Shown one piece after another: positions 7,164 through 16,100 of a DNA stretch of 32,145 bases. The stretch lies in contig JAUXFG010000033.1 in assembly GCA_030620115.1 (NCBI GenBank), forward strand, positions 1 to 32,145, written 5' to 3'. The DNA comes from Candidatus Fermentibacterota bacterium (GTDB taxonomy: Bacteria > JAFGKV01). The notes under the pieces were generated by a model. That model made no database searches and had not been told where the DNA came from. It worked only from the letters and a program-made list of their open reading frames with translations. A program made the translations under genes and the position numbers. How positions within the stretch are numbered: the first letter of the stretch is position 1; each line of letters opens with the position of its first letter.

Positions 7164-8861
7164 TCACGGCGTGGCGGGTTCTCCCCAGCAGGGTTCAGCC
7201 AGCCAGAGCCGTTCGTCATCGAGCTCGCTGCGGTTGAAGCGGTCGAGTTCAAGAGACACGTCGGACCAGGGGCGCAGCAGAACCGTTATCCTCTGTCCGG
7301 GGCGGTAGCGCGCGGCATCCGTCCAGACATTGTCCCGCATGCTCCACATGTGGATCACGGTATCACCGTCCTCCGTTGTTCCGTCTTCATGTTCGATTCC
7401 GCTCAGGTGCACGGTGAGTATATGGTCCTTGTACGGTACTGAATGCGGCGCAGGCACCAGAGAGACCGATTCCACAATACCCGTGACCGTTATCGCCTGT
7501 TCGGGAGCCAGGCGGAAGAATCGATCAGGCGGTTTTTCCGGGGACTCCAGGTCCAAGAGCTTCCAATCCCCCACGACAAGCTCCCGCGTGGCGAATTGGT
7601 AGATCACAATCCGTTTTCCGTCCAGACGGTCCCTTCCGCGGACCAGCTCATCGCTCAGGATCTTACGCGTGGAGAATGCCCCGTTGTCATTGCGCAGGAT
7701 GCAGTCAACAGGGCGCTGTAAGGCGTGGCTGAACTGTTCGATAAATCCGGCGGCCTCACCCCAGCCCATGGCGGCCATGGAATAGATATTGAAAAAACTG
7801 TCACCCAGAACCAGTATGTCGGCGGTGGATGAAGCACGCCAGAGTTCTCCGTCGGGGGTCAATACACTCATTATGTTGACCGTTTCCTGCGGATACAGGG
7901 TTTGCTCTCGCGGCAGCTGCAGCATGGCAGCGATGTCACCCTGGTTGCTGATGGTGGCCTGCTCCCGGCTATAGCCCACTGAAGGGATAGGGGGCAACCA
8001 CCCGGACTCCGTCACGAATGATGCGAGCTCCGAGGCCGCACGCTCAATCGTTTCGGGCCGCCAGTGGGTATCGGTGCGCAGATAGAGATCGCGGCCAGGG
8101 TTCCGCGCCGAAGCCATGATCAAACTCATATCGAATACCGTGACGTCTGCTCGCTCAAGATCTGCGCGGAACCGATCGTACGACGGGTTCTGCAGCAGGA
8201 TTTCCTTCCGCTCATAGGACGATGCAAACTTTTCCGGATGAACCATGGGTTTCACCGGGACAGGGAGAACCACCAGGTGTATTCCGCGGCGCCTGAGCTG
8301 CTCGTTGAACTGAAGAATCGCGAGCCGCGGATCGGACTGGACACTCTCGTTCTCTTCACGATACGCGAGCTCTCGCGGTTCAAGGAATCCCGGACCGGTG
8401 AGATAGTCTATCTCCGGCCGGTAGAAAAGCCAGCCGTCACGCCCGCAGTACACCTTCTCGTTGCCTGCACCGAGCAGTCCGGAGAGAATATGCTGGGTGG
8501 GCGGCAACACTAACTTGACGAGAGCGGATTCGTCCTCGAGCCGATCTTCAAAACGGTCGATTTCCCGCTTCAGTTCACTGTTGGCCGAAAGGATGCGATG
8601 AAAGAGGCCGGCCTTTGTCCTCACCACGGTTCGAATCGGACTCGAGATCAGATTGAATGCATGGAATGCGGCCGGGAGTGGCGTGTCTCGTGTGCCAGCC
8701 ATGTGCTGCCTCATCTCCCATATTGCCTGAACAAGCGGCGCGCCGAACATGACGGCGACGAAAAGAACAATCATGCATACGACCACTGCCGGTTTGATGG
8801 AAGTCCGGCCGATCTCGGCTTTGGCCATCTCTTCCCTGTTTTGTGAATACTGAGTCGTCAT
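7164..8861 (-). CDS. Membrane-anchored AlgX/AlgJ-like acetyltransferase with extra C-terminal domain
   Basis: The 565-residue protein has a single N-terminal membrane helix (about residues 24-46). A charged, probably helical linker follows (93-115). Then comes an AlgX/AlgJ-type SGNH domain: GRDGWLFYRPE (140-150), LVVLPVPVKPMVHPE (196-210), LRTDTHWRPE (261-270) and VLGDSFFN (351-358). Predicted catalytic residues are D264, H266 and S355. Residues about 455-560 form an additional beta-rich domain (AITVTGIVESV...YRPGQRITVLLRPWSD) that resembles the C-terminus of the operon's first protein. The start ATG is four bases after the stop of the MBOAT gene, which implies coupled translation. Together they would hand acetyl groups from MBOAT to a polymer at the periplasmic face. 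A second Met at residue 12 is an alternative start but would shorten only the cytoplasmic tail. The acetyltransferase role is inferred from family and context. Confidence 0.84.
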   Translation of the reverse strand: MTTQYSQNREEMAKAEIGRTSIKPAVVVCMIVLFVAVMFGAPLVQAIWEMRQHMAGTRDTPLPAAFHAFNLISSPIRTVVRTKAGLFHRILSANSELKREIDRFEDRLEDESALVKLVLPPTQHILSGLLGAGNEKVYCGRDGWLFYRPEIDYLTGPGFLEPRELAYREENESVQSDPRLAILQFNEQLRRRGIHLVVLPVPVKPMVHPEKFASSYERKEILLQNPSYDRFRADLERADVTVFDMSLIMASARNPGRDLYLRTDTHWRPETIERAASELASFVTESGWLPPIPSVGYSREQATISNQGDIAAMLQLPREQTLYPQETVNIMSVLTPDGELWRASSTADILVLGDSFFNIYSMAAMGWGEAAGFIEQFSHALQRPVDCILRNDNGAFSTRKILSDELVRGRDRLDGKRIVIYQFATRELVVGDWKLLDLESPEKPPDRFFRLAPEQAITVTGIVESVSLVPAPHSVPYKDHILTVHLSGIEHEDGTTEDGDTVIHMWSMRDNVWTDAARYRPGQRITVLLRPWSDVSLELDRFNRSELDDERLWLAEPCWGEPATP

Positions 8862-8865
8862 GATC

Positions 8866-10323
8866 CTAGAAGATGAAGTAGATGAAGGGGTTGTAGGCCT
8901 GGGTGCAGAGCACCAGAATCGAAGCGAGGAGGGCCCCTGCCGCCCACGCCGCCTTGGGCCAGGTAATCGACCTCGTGAAATCCCACGTGTCCGGGCAGGC
9001 CCAAGTTACCACTGCGGCGAGGATCATGGTCCCGAGATAGTACGGCTGGTAGAGTACGCCCCGAAGGAGGCTCGCCCCCGCCTGAGGCGTTGCGAATCCC
9101 AGCATGCTTCCGCAGTAGCGAATCGCTGAAGGCAAATCCTGGGCGCGGAAGAAAACCCAGGCAAAGAGGACGATCACGAAGGTTATCGCCACACGTGCTG
9201 GTGTCGGCAGCCGGTGATAGATGCTGTTCTTGCTCCGTAGCCGTTCGAGGATGAGCAGGGAACCCTGTATGCCTCCCCACACCACGAAGTTCCAAGCTGC
9301 GCCATGCCATAGGCCGCCGAGAAGCATGGTGAGCGCAAGATTGACATGCAGCCTGCCGGAACCCTTCCGGTTGCCGCCGAGGGGTATGTACAGGTAGTCC
9401 CGAAGCCAGGACGACAGGGAAATATGCCATCGCCGCCAGAACTCCGTGATGGATTGCGAAATATACGGCCGGTCGAAGTTCCTTGCGAAGACAAAGCCCA
9501 GCATTAGGCCGAGGCCTATGGCTATATCCGAGTAGCCGCTGAAATCGAAGTAGATCTGAAATGCATACGCGGTAACACCCACCCATGCATCCACCGCACC
9601 GATGGATCCCGCGTCGAATGCAAGATCAGCCACTGCTCCGCATGGATTGGCCAACAGGATCTTCTTGGCCAGTCCGAAAGATATGAATGCGATACCCCGT
9701 GCGAATTTCCTGCTGCTGTACGTTCGCCGCTCAAGCTGGTCAGCGATCTCGCGGTACCGGATGATGGGGCCGGCAACGAGCTGGGGAAACATGGAGACAT
9801 AGCACGCAAAATCCAGGAAATTGCGCTGCGCCTTTGCCTCCCCTCGATAGGTGTCGATGGTATAACTCATGGACTGGAAGGTGTAGAAGCTGATGCCCAG
9901 GGGCAGCGTTATGCGAAATGCCATGTCCAGACTCAGCCCGGGCAGCCCGATCATATTCACCAGGGAATCGTAGCTTCCGGCGGCGAAGTTGAAATACTTG
10001 AAGAATCCAAGGAGAGAGAGGTTGGAAACGATGGAGACGATCAGAGTGCTCTTCTGCGTTCTTGTTCTTGGGGAGTTCGGGTCCAGCAACTCGATAGGCC
10101 GCTTGTCGCGCGGATTAGCCCGGCCGACCATGATCAGGGTAGCCCAGTAGTCTATCAATGTGGAGGTCATCATCAGGACCGTGAAGAGCGGGTTCGACCA
10201 TCCGTAGAACACGTAACTGATCAGTGTCAGAAAGGCGTGTTTGCCTCGACGGGGAAACAGGTAATAGAGGAGCAGGGTGAACGGGAGAAAGTAGAACAGA
10301 AAAATGTGGGAGCTGAAGACCAA
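8866..10323 (-). CDS. AlgI-like MBOAT membrane O-acyltransferase
   Basis: This 485-residue polytopic membrane protein belongs to the MBOAT family of the AlgI/DltB type, which moves acetyl groups from a cytoplasmic donor to periplasmic acceptor proteins. It begins VFSSHIFLFYFLPF, the typical AlgI opening, and has LPLGISFYTFQSMSYTID (140-157), FPQLVAGPIIRY (179-190), FDFSGYSDIAIG (259-270), FWRRWHISLSSWLRDYLY (295-312) and LLGGLWHGAAWNF (334-346). H340 is the conserved catalytic histidine and H300 the second conserved one. The start appears to be TTG at 10323, with AGGAG about nine bases upstream; this fits the family's MVFSS start, and no ATG fits better. It lies 24 bases after the first gene of the operon and four bases before the AlgX-like gene. 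It could serve alginate-like or other exopolysaccharides. Confidence 0.92.
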   Translation of the reverse strand: MVFSSHIFLFYFLPFTLLLYYLFPRRGKHAFLTLISYVFYGWSNPLFTVLMMTSTLIDYWATLIMVGRANPRDKRPIELLDPNSPRTRTQKSTLIVSIVSNLSLLGFFKYFNFAAGSYDSLVNMIGLPGLSLDMAFRITLPLGISFYTFQSMSYTIDTYRGEAKAQRNFLDFACYVSMFPQLVAGPIIRYREIADQLERRTYSSRKFARGIAFISFGLAKKILLANPCGAVADLAFDAGSIGAVDAWVGVTAYAFQIYFDFSGYSDIAIGLGLMLGFVFARNFDRPYISQSITEFWRRWHISLSSWLRDYLYIPLGGNRKGSGRLHVNLALTMLLGGLWHGAAWNFVVWGGIQGSLLILERLRSKNSIYHRLPTPARVAITFVIVLFAWVFFRAQDLPSAIRYCGSMLGFATPQAGASLLRGVLYQPYYLGTMILAAVVTWACPDTWDFTRSITWPKAAWAAGALLASILVLCTQAYNPFIYFIF

Positions 10324-10347
10324 TGAACGAGTCTCCTGTTGGGAGCG

Positions 10348-12552
10348 CTATTCCTCCGCAGAGGCAGCGGTATCAGCGCTTCCATGGTGGTTGCGACGAG
10401 CCCCGATTTCGCCGACATCATAGAAGAGCGGGCTCTCAAAATCCTGAGTATCCATTACAAGCCGTTCGGGTTCCAGTTCTGGATGATCTTCGAATCGTTC
10501 CACAGTCAGCCGATATACGCTGCCCATGTCCTCCGGCATTCCCTTGATGGGTTCACCGTCGAGAATCGCCCAGTGTGCGATCAGGATCTTTTCCGTATGG
10601 CGGCTGCCTGAATACACCGACTCCACCTCATATCCCTGCACTACAAGAGCCCGATGGTATGGAGCGATGCTCTTAGGGTCGGGCGCCTGACACGGCTCCA
10701 CCAGCTTCGCCGTCACCGTTATCCGTTCGATCTCCTCTCTTTCGTTCAGCCGTTCCCGGTACTCCTCTGCCCGCAACCGTGCCTCGTCGGCCTCAATGAA
10801 CCGATTTATTACAGCGATGCCCTCGAGGCGGCCGGTCCAGAATGTCTCGTTTCGGAATTCGCTGCCGAAGCACAATGTCTGTTCAGTCCAGGCGGAGAAT
10901 TCACCTTCTATGTTATCTGAACGGAATACGGACTGTCCGTCTACATAACAGACCAGCATTCCCGATCTGTAGCTGATTTGGATGTAATGGGGCAGCGCGT
11001 CGTTGAATCGAAAAGGACTCACCAGTGAGATGGAAGTTCGGTGCGTATCGGTGGTGCGTATATTGAATACGAGGCTATCACCCTCCTGGCGCAGGCTGAA
11101 ATTGGGATCGGCGCCATTCGATGAGTATGAGATAATCGGTGCGGGACCCTGCCGAAGATATTCCGGGGTGATCAGCGCCTCCACGCATAATTCATTCGAA
11201 TCCCGACAGGCATCCAATAGTGCCGAATCCACATCCTGTGCCACAAAAGCCCCGCCCTGTATATTCATGTCAGAGAAACGGCCGTACCAAGCGTATCCCC
11301 GCGGTTCCACGCGACAGCTTCGCACCAGATCTCCTTGGGCATCGAAAATCTGATTCGTCGCCAGGCGGTTCTCCCAGATGAAGACTGTGCCGGCGCTGTT
11401 TACGGGCCAGGCGCCCGAAGACCCCCGTGGAGTTGCGGAGACCGCCTGTAATGAATCCGGCCGCGTCTTCGCGGTGGAGATCTCGTCATATCCCGCTTCT
11501 ATCCAGACATCCGGGAAGTAGTCTCCCCGATCATTATGCGTCAGTTGTATCGATCCCTCGATGCGTGTGAATTTGTCATCAAAACGTCCCAGAAAGATCT
11601 CCACACCGGCGCCTCCGCCCTCGAGACGGTTCACCCCGCCTTCAAGGCGATAAGGGGCAGTCATTGCCATATATCTGGAATGGTTGCTCCACCGGGGATG
11701 ATTGACCTCATGATTATCGATTCCCGGGATGCGGCTGAGGTTGATGGTGCGCCTATTGACGCCACCTTCATCGAAGAGAAAAAGATCTCGATGACTGCCG
11801 TCAAAGACCCACATAACATAGCTGTTATCCGGCGCCATGGACGTCCAGCAGCCTTCCGCGTGTTTCTCCCAGGAGATATTTGGGAGAAAGGCAGTGCCGC
11901 CAGACGGCCATGGAAAGAGCCCCCCGGCACGGCTGCCGTCCGCGGAAACCTGAAAGTTGTCTACGTCCACATGAGTCAGATCCCAGACAAGCTCACCTTT
12001 CGCTTCACGGTCGATGGGGTAGCGCCAGATACTTCCCATGGGCCACCCCGTGGCATCGGTGTTCGGTCCCGGCCGCGCCACGTATACCCACTCTTCGGTG
12101 GAGTCCGGATCAATCCAGACCGCAATACCGAGGCCATGGGTCAACTCGCGGCGCCTTGAGCCATCCCAGTTTATGATATACACCTTTTTGGCGCGACGGC
12201 TCGAGAATATCACACGGTCTCCGCGGCGAGTGATCAAGGGGCGTGCATAGTTCTTGATATCTCCGAGAAGCACGAATTCGCCCTGTTCATCCGTTGAATC
12301 AAATCCCATGAGGCGCAGCCGGTCCGCCTGTGCCTCGAAATCGGAGCCTGTTCCCATGTCCTGCAGCCAGACGGCACGCGTCCGGGAACCGGCAAAATCC
12401 AGAACATTCGCCGCATGGCTATGCGGCGGCCGGTCGCCGGTGCAAACAGCTGTCGCAAAAAAGAGTGTCGACAGAGTTAAGAAGGATCGCCGCCAGTCAC
12501 GGCTTCGTCCACAGTTTCTTGATTTGGAATTCATCAGAGTGTTCGCGGCCAT
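10348..12552 (-). CDS. Exported TolB-like propeller / LamG protein, first gene of the acetylation operon
   Basis: The 734-residue product has an N-terminal hydrophobic stretch (about 22-36, SFLTLSTLFFATA) after basic residues, consistent with export; the cut site is unclear and VC is a poor lipobox. Residues about 90-420 contain repeated strand motifs (RRGDRVIFSSRRAKKVYIINWDG, SADGSRAG, PRWSNHSRYMAMTAP) of the TolB/WD40-type beta-propeller. Residues about 430-595 look like a LamG/concanavalin-type lectin fold (FSLRQEGDSLVFNIRT, ISYRSGMLVCYVDG, WTGRLEGIAVINR). Residues about 608-710 form a third domain (ITVTAKLVEP...GSVYRLTVERFED) resembling the C-terminus of the AlgX-like protein two genes on. 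A carbohydrate-binding or polymer-sensing role is inferred from domains and operon position. ATG 12552 and the Met seven residues later are both possible starts; neither has a strong ribosome binding site. Confidence 0.7.
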   Translation of the reverse strand: MAANTLMNSKSRNCGRSRDWRRSFLTLSTLFFATAVCTGDRPPHSHAANVLDFAGSRTRAVWLQDMGTGSDFEAQADRLRLMGFDSTDEQGEFVLLGDIKNYARPLITRRGDRVIFSSRRAKKVYIINWDGSRRRELTHGLGIAVWIDPDSTEEWVYVARPGPNTDATGWPMGSIWRYPIDREAKGELVWDLTHVDVDNFQVSADGSRAGGLFPWPSGGTAFLPNISWEKHAEGCWTSMAPDNSYVMWVFDGSHRDLFLFDEGGVNRRTINLSRIPGIDNHEVNHPRWSNHSRYMAMTAPYRLEGGVNRLEGGGAGVEIFLGRFDDKFTRIEGSIQLTHNDRGDYFPDVWIEAGYDEISTAKTRPDSLQAVSATPRGSSGAWPVNSAGTVFIWENRLATNQIFDAQGDLVRSCRVEPRGYAWYGRFSDMNIQGGAFVAQDVDSALLDACRDSNELCVEALITPEYLRQGPAPIISYSSNGADPNFSLRQEGDSLVFNIRTTDTHRTSISLVSPFRFNDALPHYIQISYRSGMLVCYVDGQSVFRSDNIEGEFSAWTEQTLCFGSEFRNETFWTGRLEGIAVINRFIEADEARLRAEEYRERLNEREEIERITVTAKLVEPCQAPDPKSIAPYHRALVVQGYEVESVYSGSRHTEKILIAHWAILDGEPIKGMPEDMGSVYRLTVERFEDHPELEPERLVMDTQDFESPLFYDVGEIGARRNHHGSADTAASAEE

Positions 12553-13117
12553 ATCGTCATGTACCCATATCCCTGTATCTAGCCGGTCCGGGTTGGTCCT
12601 GAATCAACGGTTCTTCCGGGAATGACGGAACATACCGTTCGTCCTGAAACGAAGCAAGCAGTGGTCCCCGGCGGTTGCAGCCGTGTGGATGGCGGTGGTT
12701 GCGGGATATCATGGATGGAAGGAGAATGAGCCGGAAAGGATAGGAACACCATTTCCGACCGGAAATGGTTGCCGTTGAATGGGAAGAAGAGTTCATCTGA
12801 CGCCGAGTCTTTTGGTGTGATTGACGGAGAGCCCACCCGCCATATGTTGGTGTTGATTATCGGATAAAACACGCCGATCCCGGTCAACCGTACGGTAGTT
12901 TCGGATCAGGGAGGAGTTCTGTCTACTCTGTTCCAGGGAGAAGACGGGAACTGAGCAGGGGCCGGCCGGCAGGCCCGTCATGTCGTGCCCAAGGCTGTCT
13001 CCGCGAATATCGTTCAGGTGGGCAGGCTGCACGGGATGCTGTTTCACTGCGGACTGTCCGGATCTTTTGGCAGCCTGCGAGGTGGGCATCCTGGCAAAGC
13101 AATTGCGGAATGAAACT
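12553..13117. other. Divergent intergenic region of 565 bases
   Basis: This is the divergent space between the acetylation operon and the TPR gene, so promoters for both should lie here, but I could not pick convincing -35/-10 pairs. Frames extending the TPR gene upstream to 12980 have unusual composition (many Cys and Trp) and are probably untranslated. One hairpin (12749-12768) stands out. I see nothing else. Confidence 0.5.
12749..12768. repeat. Hairpin in the divergent promoter region
   Basis: Stem CCATTTCC (12749-12756) and GGAAATGG (12761-12768), loop GACC. Eight perfect base pairs. It lies about 200 bases upstream of the acetylation operon and could be an operator or a transcript hairpin; it has no adjoining T-run. 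Confidence 0.4.
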
Positions 13118-16100
13118 ATGGCAAGAAAACGGAAAAAAGGAAAGAAGCAGCATCTTGATCCCCATGCAGTACTGCAGGGGCACGTCAATATTCGCCCTCT
13201 TGAGCTTATTCGGTTGATTCATCGGGTGAATCCCACCAACGAAGATCTCAGCTTCGGAGAACGATTGGAGCGGTACCAGCTTAAGTCCCGTCTGCAGTGT
13301 TTGCTTGTTGAGAAATTTGGAGACAGGCTGGACGTGGAACAGCCTGATCCGGAGAATCCAGCATTGATCAGTCTGAAACTGAAGCACTTCGATGAGGATG
13401 CCTGTCATGCCATCCTGCATGAACTGGACCAGGATGCCCGGTCCTGGGTGCAGCGGCGGATCGACGAGAAGGTGGCCGCCAGCACTGATGAACAGACGGG
13501 GTCGCAGTCAAAGACAGGCAAGAGGTCTACGGTTGTTAAGAAAAGGGATACGCCTGAACTCCGATCAATAGAAGGATGTTCCACGGAAGAGTTACTCCGG
13601 ATGGGGCGCGATGCCCTTGAAGCGTACGACTATGATGGCTGCGAGGGATATCTCAGGCGCGCCTGCGATTTGGCCTACGATGATCCCGAACCTGTCCGTG
13701 CACTCCTTGAGTTGTATGTCGATCATCTTGCCGCGTATAAAAAGGCAATTGCTCTTGGCAGGACATTGTCACCGCATGTCAAGAAAGATGAAGAGGTCAG
13801 GGGGTTGTACGCTCTGGCCCTGGCCAGGGGCGGACAGGTTGAGCAGGCAATTGACAGCCTTGCCGGGACTATGATTTCTCGCGGACCCGAAGTATATCTT
13901 CTTGCCGGTTTTCATTTTGCTGAACAGGAGAACTATGAGCGGGCTGTTGAGTGCCATGGGGTCCTCGTTTCCTCGGAACTTCCTGGATTGACATCTGAAA
14001 TGAGCCGGCTGGAAGACGCGATTGTCCGGCTTCGCGCCAAGCGCCTCAAACCGGTTGAGGAGGCGATGCTGCAAGTCTGGGAACAGGGGGAACGGCAACA
14101 AGCCGCGCAGTATGCCGATGAACTGCTGGCTCAATGGCCGGGCAACAGCGAGGCCCAGCGGATTTGCGGTCTGTTTGCCGAGCAGCAGAGGAAAGAAGAG
14201 ATCTGCAGATTGATGGAGCAGGCCGATGCAGCGAGGGCCAGGAAGGAGTATGAGCGCGAGCAAGGTTTTCTAGAACGCGTGCTTCAGATGACGGAAGATG
14301 ACGAATCGGTTGCCGGCCGATACAGACAGGCGATTGAGGACGCAAAGATCCAGCAGCAGGAAGCCGACACCGCCGCGATTCTGGACCTCCTTGCCTCCGG
14401 TCGCCTTCGGGATGCGCTCTTGCACTACTGTGCCCTTTCTCTTGAGCAACAGCAGCGCGTGATGAATGAGCATGGCGATGAGCGCATGAGCTGGCTGACA
14501 CAGCTCATTAAGGCCCGCTCGATCGTGAAGCCGGAAAAGATGGTTGCAGCAGTGATCGCCCTTGGCGAGGCCAGAGAAATGCTCATACGGGACAGTGATC
14601 CTGACACGATTCTATCCCTGATTTTTCCCCACGAGAAAACGCTTCATCCTGTGCCGGAAGCAGCTGAGGCGCTTCTCCAGTCAGAGGAGAGGGCAAGAAG
14701 CAGGGAGGCCAGGAAGGCTGGGGAGCAACTTCATGAGGCAGGGCGGCTGCTGCAGGCAGGGGATCGAAAAGCCGCCAGGGCATGTCTTGATGCCATCGTC
14801 CCGTCCGCGCTCCACAACGATGAACAGCTTGCCCTGGGTGAGCTTAGAGCCAGTCTGCAAAGGATCGAAGAATGCCATGCATTGAAAAGCGTCTATGCCA
14901 TGGAACGGAGCAGGGGAGATCATTTTGCCGCCCGAAAGACCGCCCGCCGGCTTGCTGAAATCATCGACCCGGAAGAGACGGCCCAATGGTTGGATAAGGC
15001 GCAGGAGCATAGCGCCTCTCTCAAAGCCGAGTGGCGTCTTTCACGTTTGAACGTGGGGAGCCTGCCGGTCGAGTACCAGATGGTTTTCACACCCGGGGAT
15101 ATTGAAGATAAGTGCGCTGTGCTTTTCGGCAACAGTAACCATCTTCTCTATGTGGCCAGTTGCGGCCACTGGTTGATTCTATTCCTTTTCGATCTTGATA
15201 TGCAACAGCATGAGCAGGCCATTGTTCTGCGGACTCCGGTGGCCCTATCGTATGAAAAAGTAGTGGCTGCCGGCAGCACAATTTGGGTCTGGGGGGAAAG
15301 CGGCGCTGTACTGGAGCTTTCCATCGAGCCGCTTGATATTCTTTTCTGGCATGATTTTTCCGGGGATGTGCGGGAGGGAGAGGTTCTTGATTTTTCCTGG
15401 CTTTTTCCGAGGAGCAGGCGGTTGTGGCTCAATGTACGGGAATCAGTGCCAATGGGAAAGGAGGTTACCCGGATCATCAATATGGATCAGCAGCGGGTTG
15501 AACGAAGTTGCAACCTGAGCAGTATCCCCGTCATCTTCCGGCATGGAGATGAGTTTCGACTTGCTGATGCGGTTTTCCATTCAAGAACGCTTGGATTCTA
15601 TTCGGAACAGGGGCAGCCGGTCGGTGAGATTACCCGTTCAGGAGATGACTTAGTCAGTGGCGTTATCCGGCATCCGGACGGGGCTGGGTATATTGTCATG
15701 TCCTATGCGAACAGTGATTTTGATCCCTTCTGGGAGCTCACGAAAAATAAGGACCCGGAAGAGGAGTATGATTCAAGGCTTTTTCTTGAGATCATTTCCG
15801 ATAACGGTGAGATATCGCCGCCGATGTTTATCCAGGACTCGCTGGGCGAACGTTCAAGCGGAGTCTTTCAGTCGAGTAATGAAGGGCTTGTCTTTGTACA
15901 CTACCATGGCGTTTACGGCGTTTTCATCCAAGCCTGGGAACTGTGCGGGAAGGCAATGAATATGCTTTATGAGATTCCCGTATCCGGACATTTCATGTTG
16001 GCAGGTGACGAATTTTCCCGCAGGGTCGCTGCGGTCAACATGCACACCGGCGGTGTGGAGGCACAGGTTCTTGGCAGGGAGAAGCCACGGTTTGCGATCA

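Noticed and set aside
8620-8650. tRNA-like T-loop string GGTTCGAATC
   Set aside because: It lies in a coding region and no acceptor stem or anticodon arm surrounds it.
12980-13117. N-terminal extension of the TPR protein
   Set aside because: The 46 extra residues are Cys/Trp-rich and unlike the rest; ATG 13118 begins a natural basic N-terminus.
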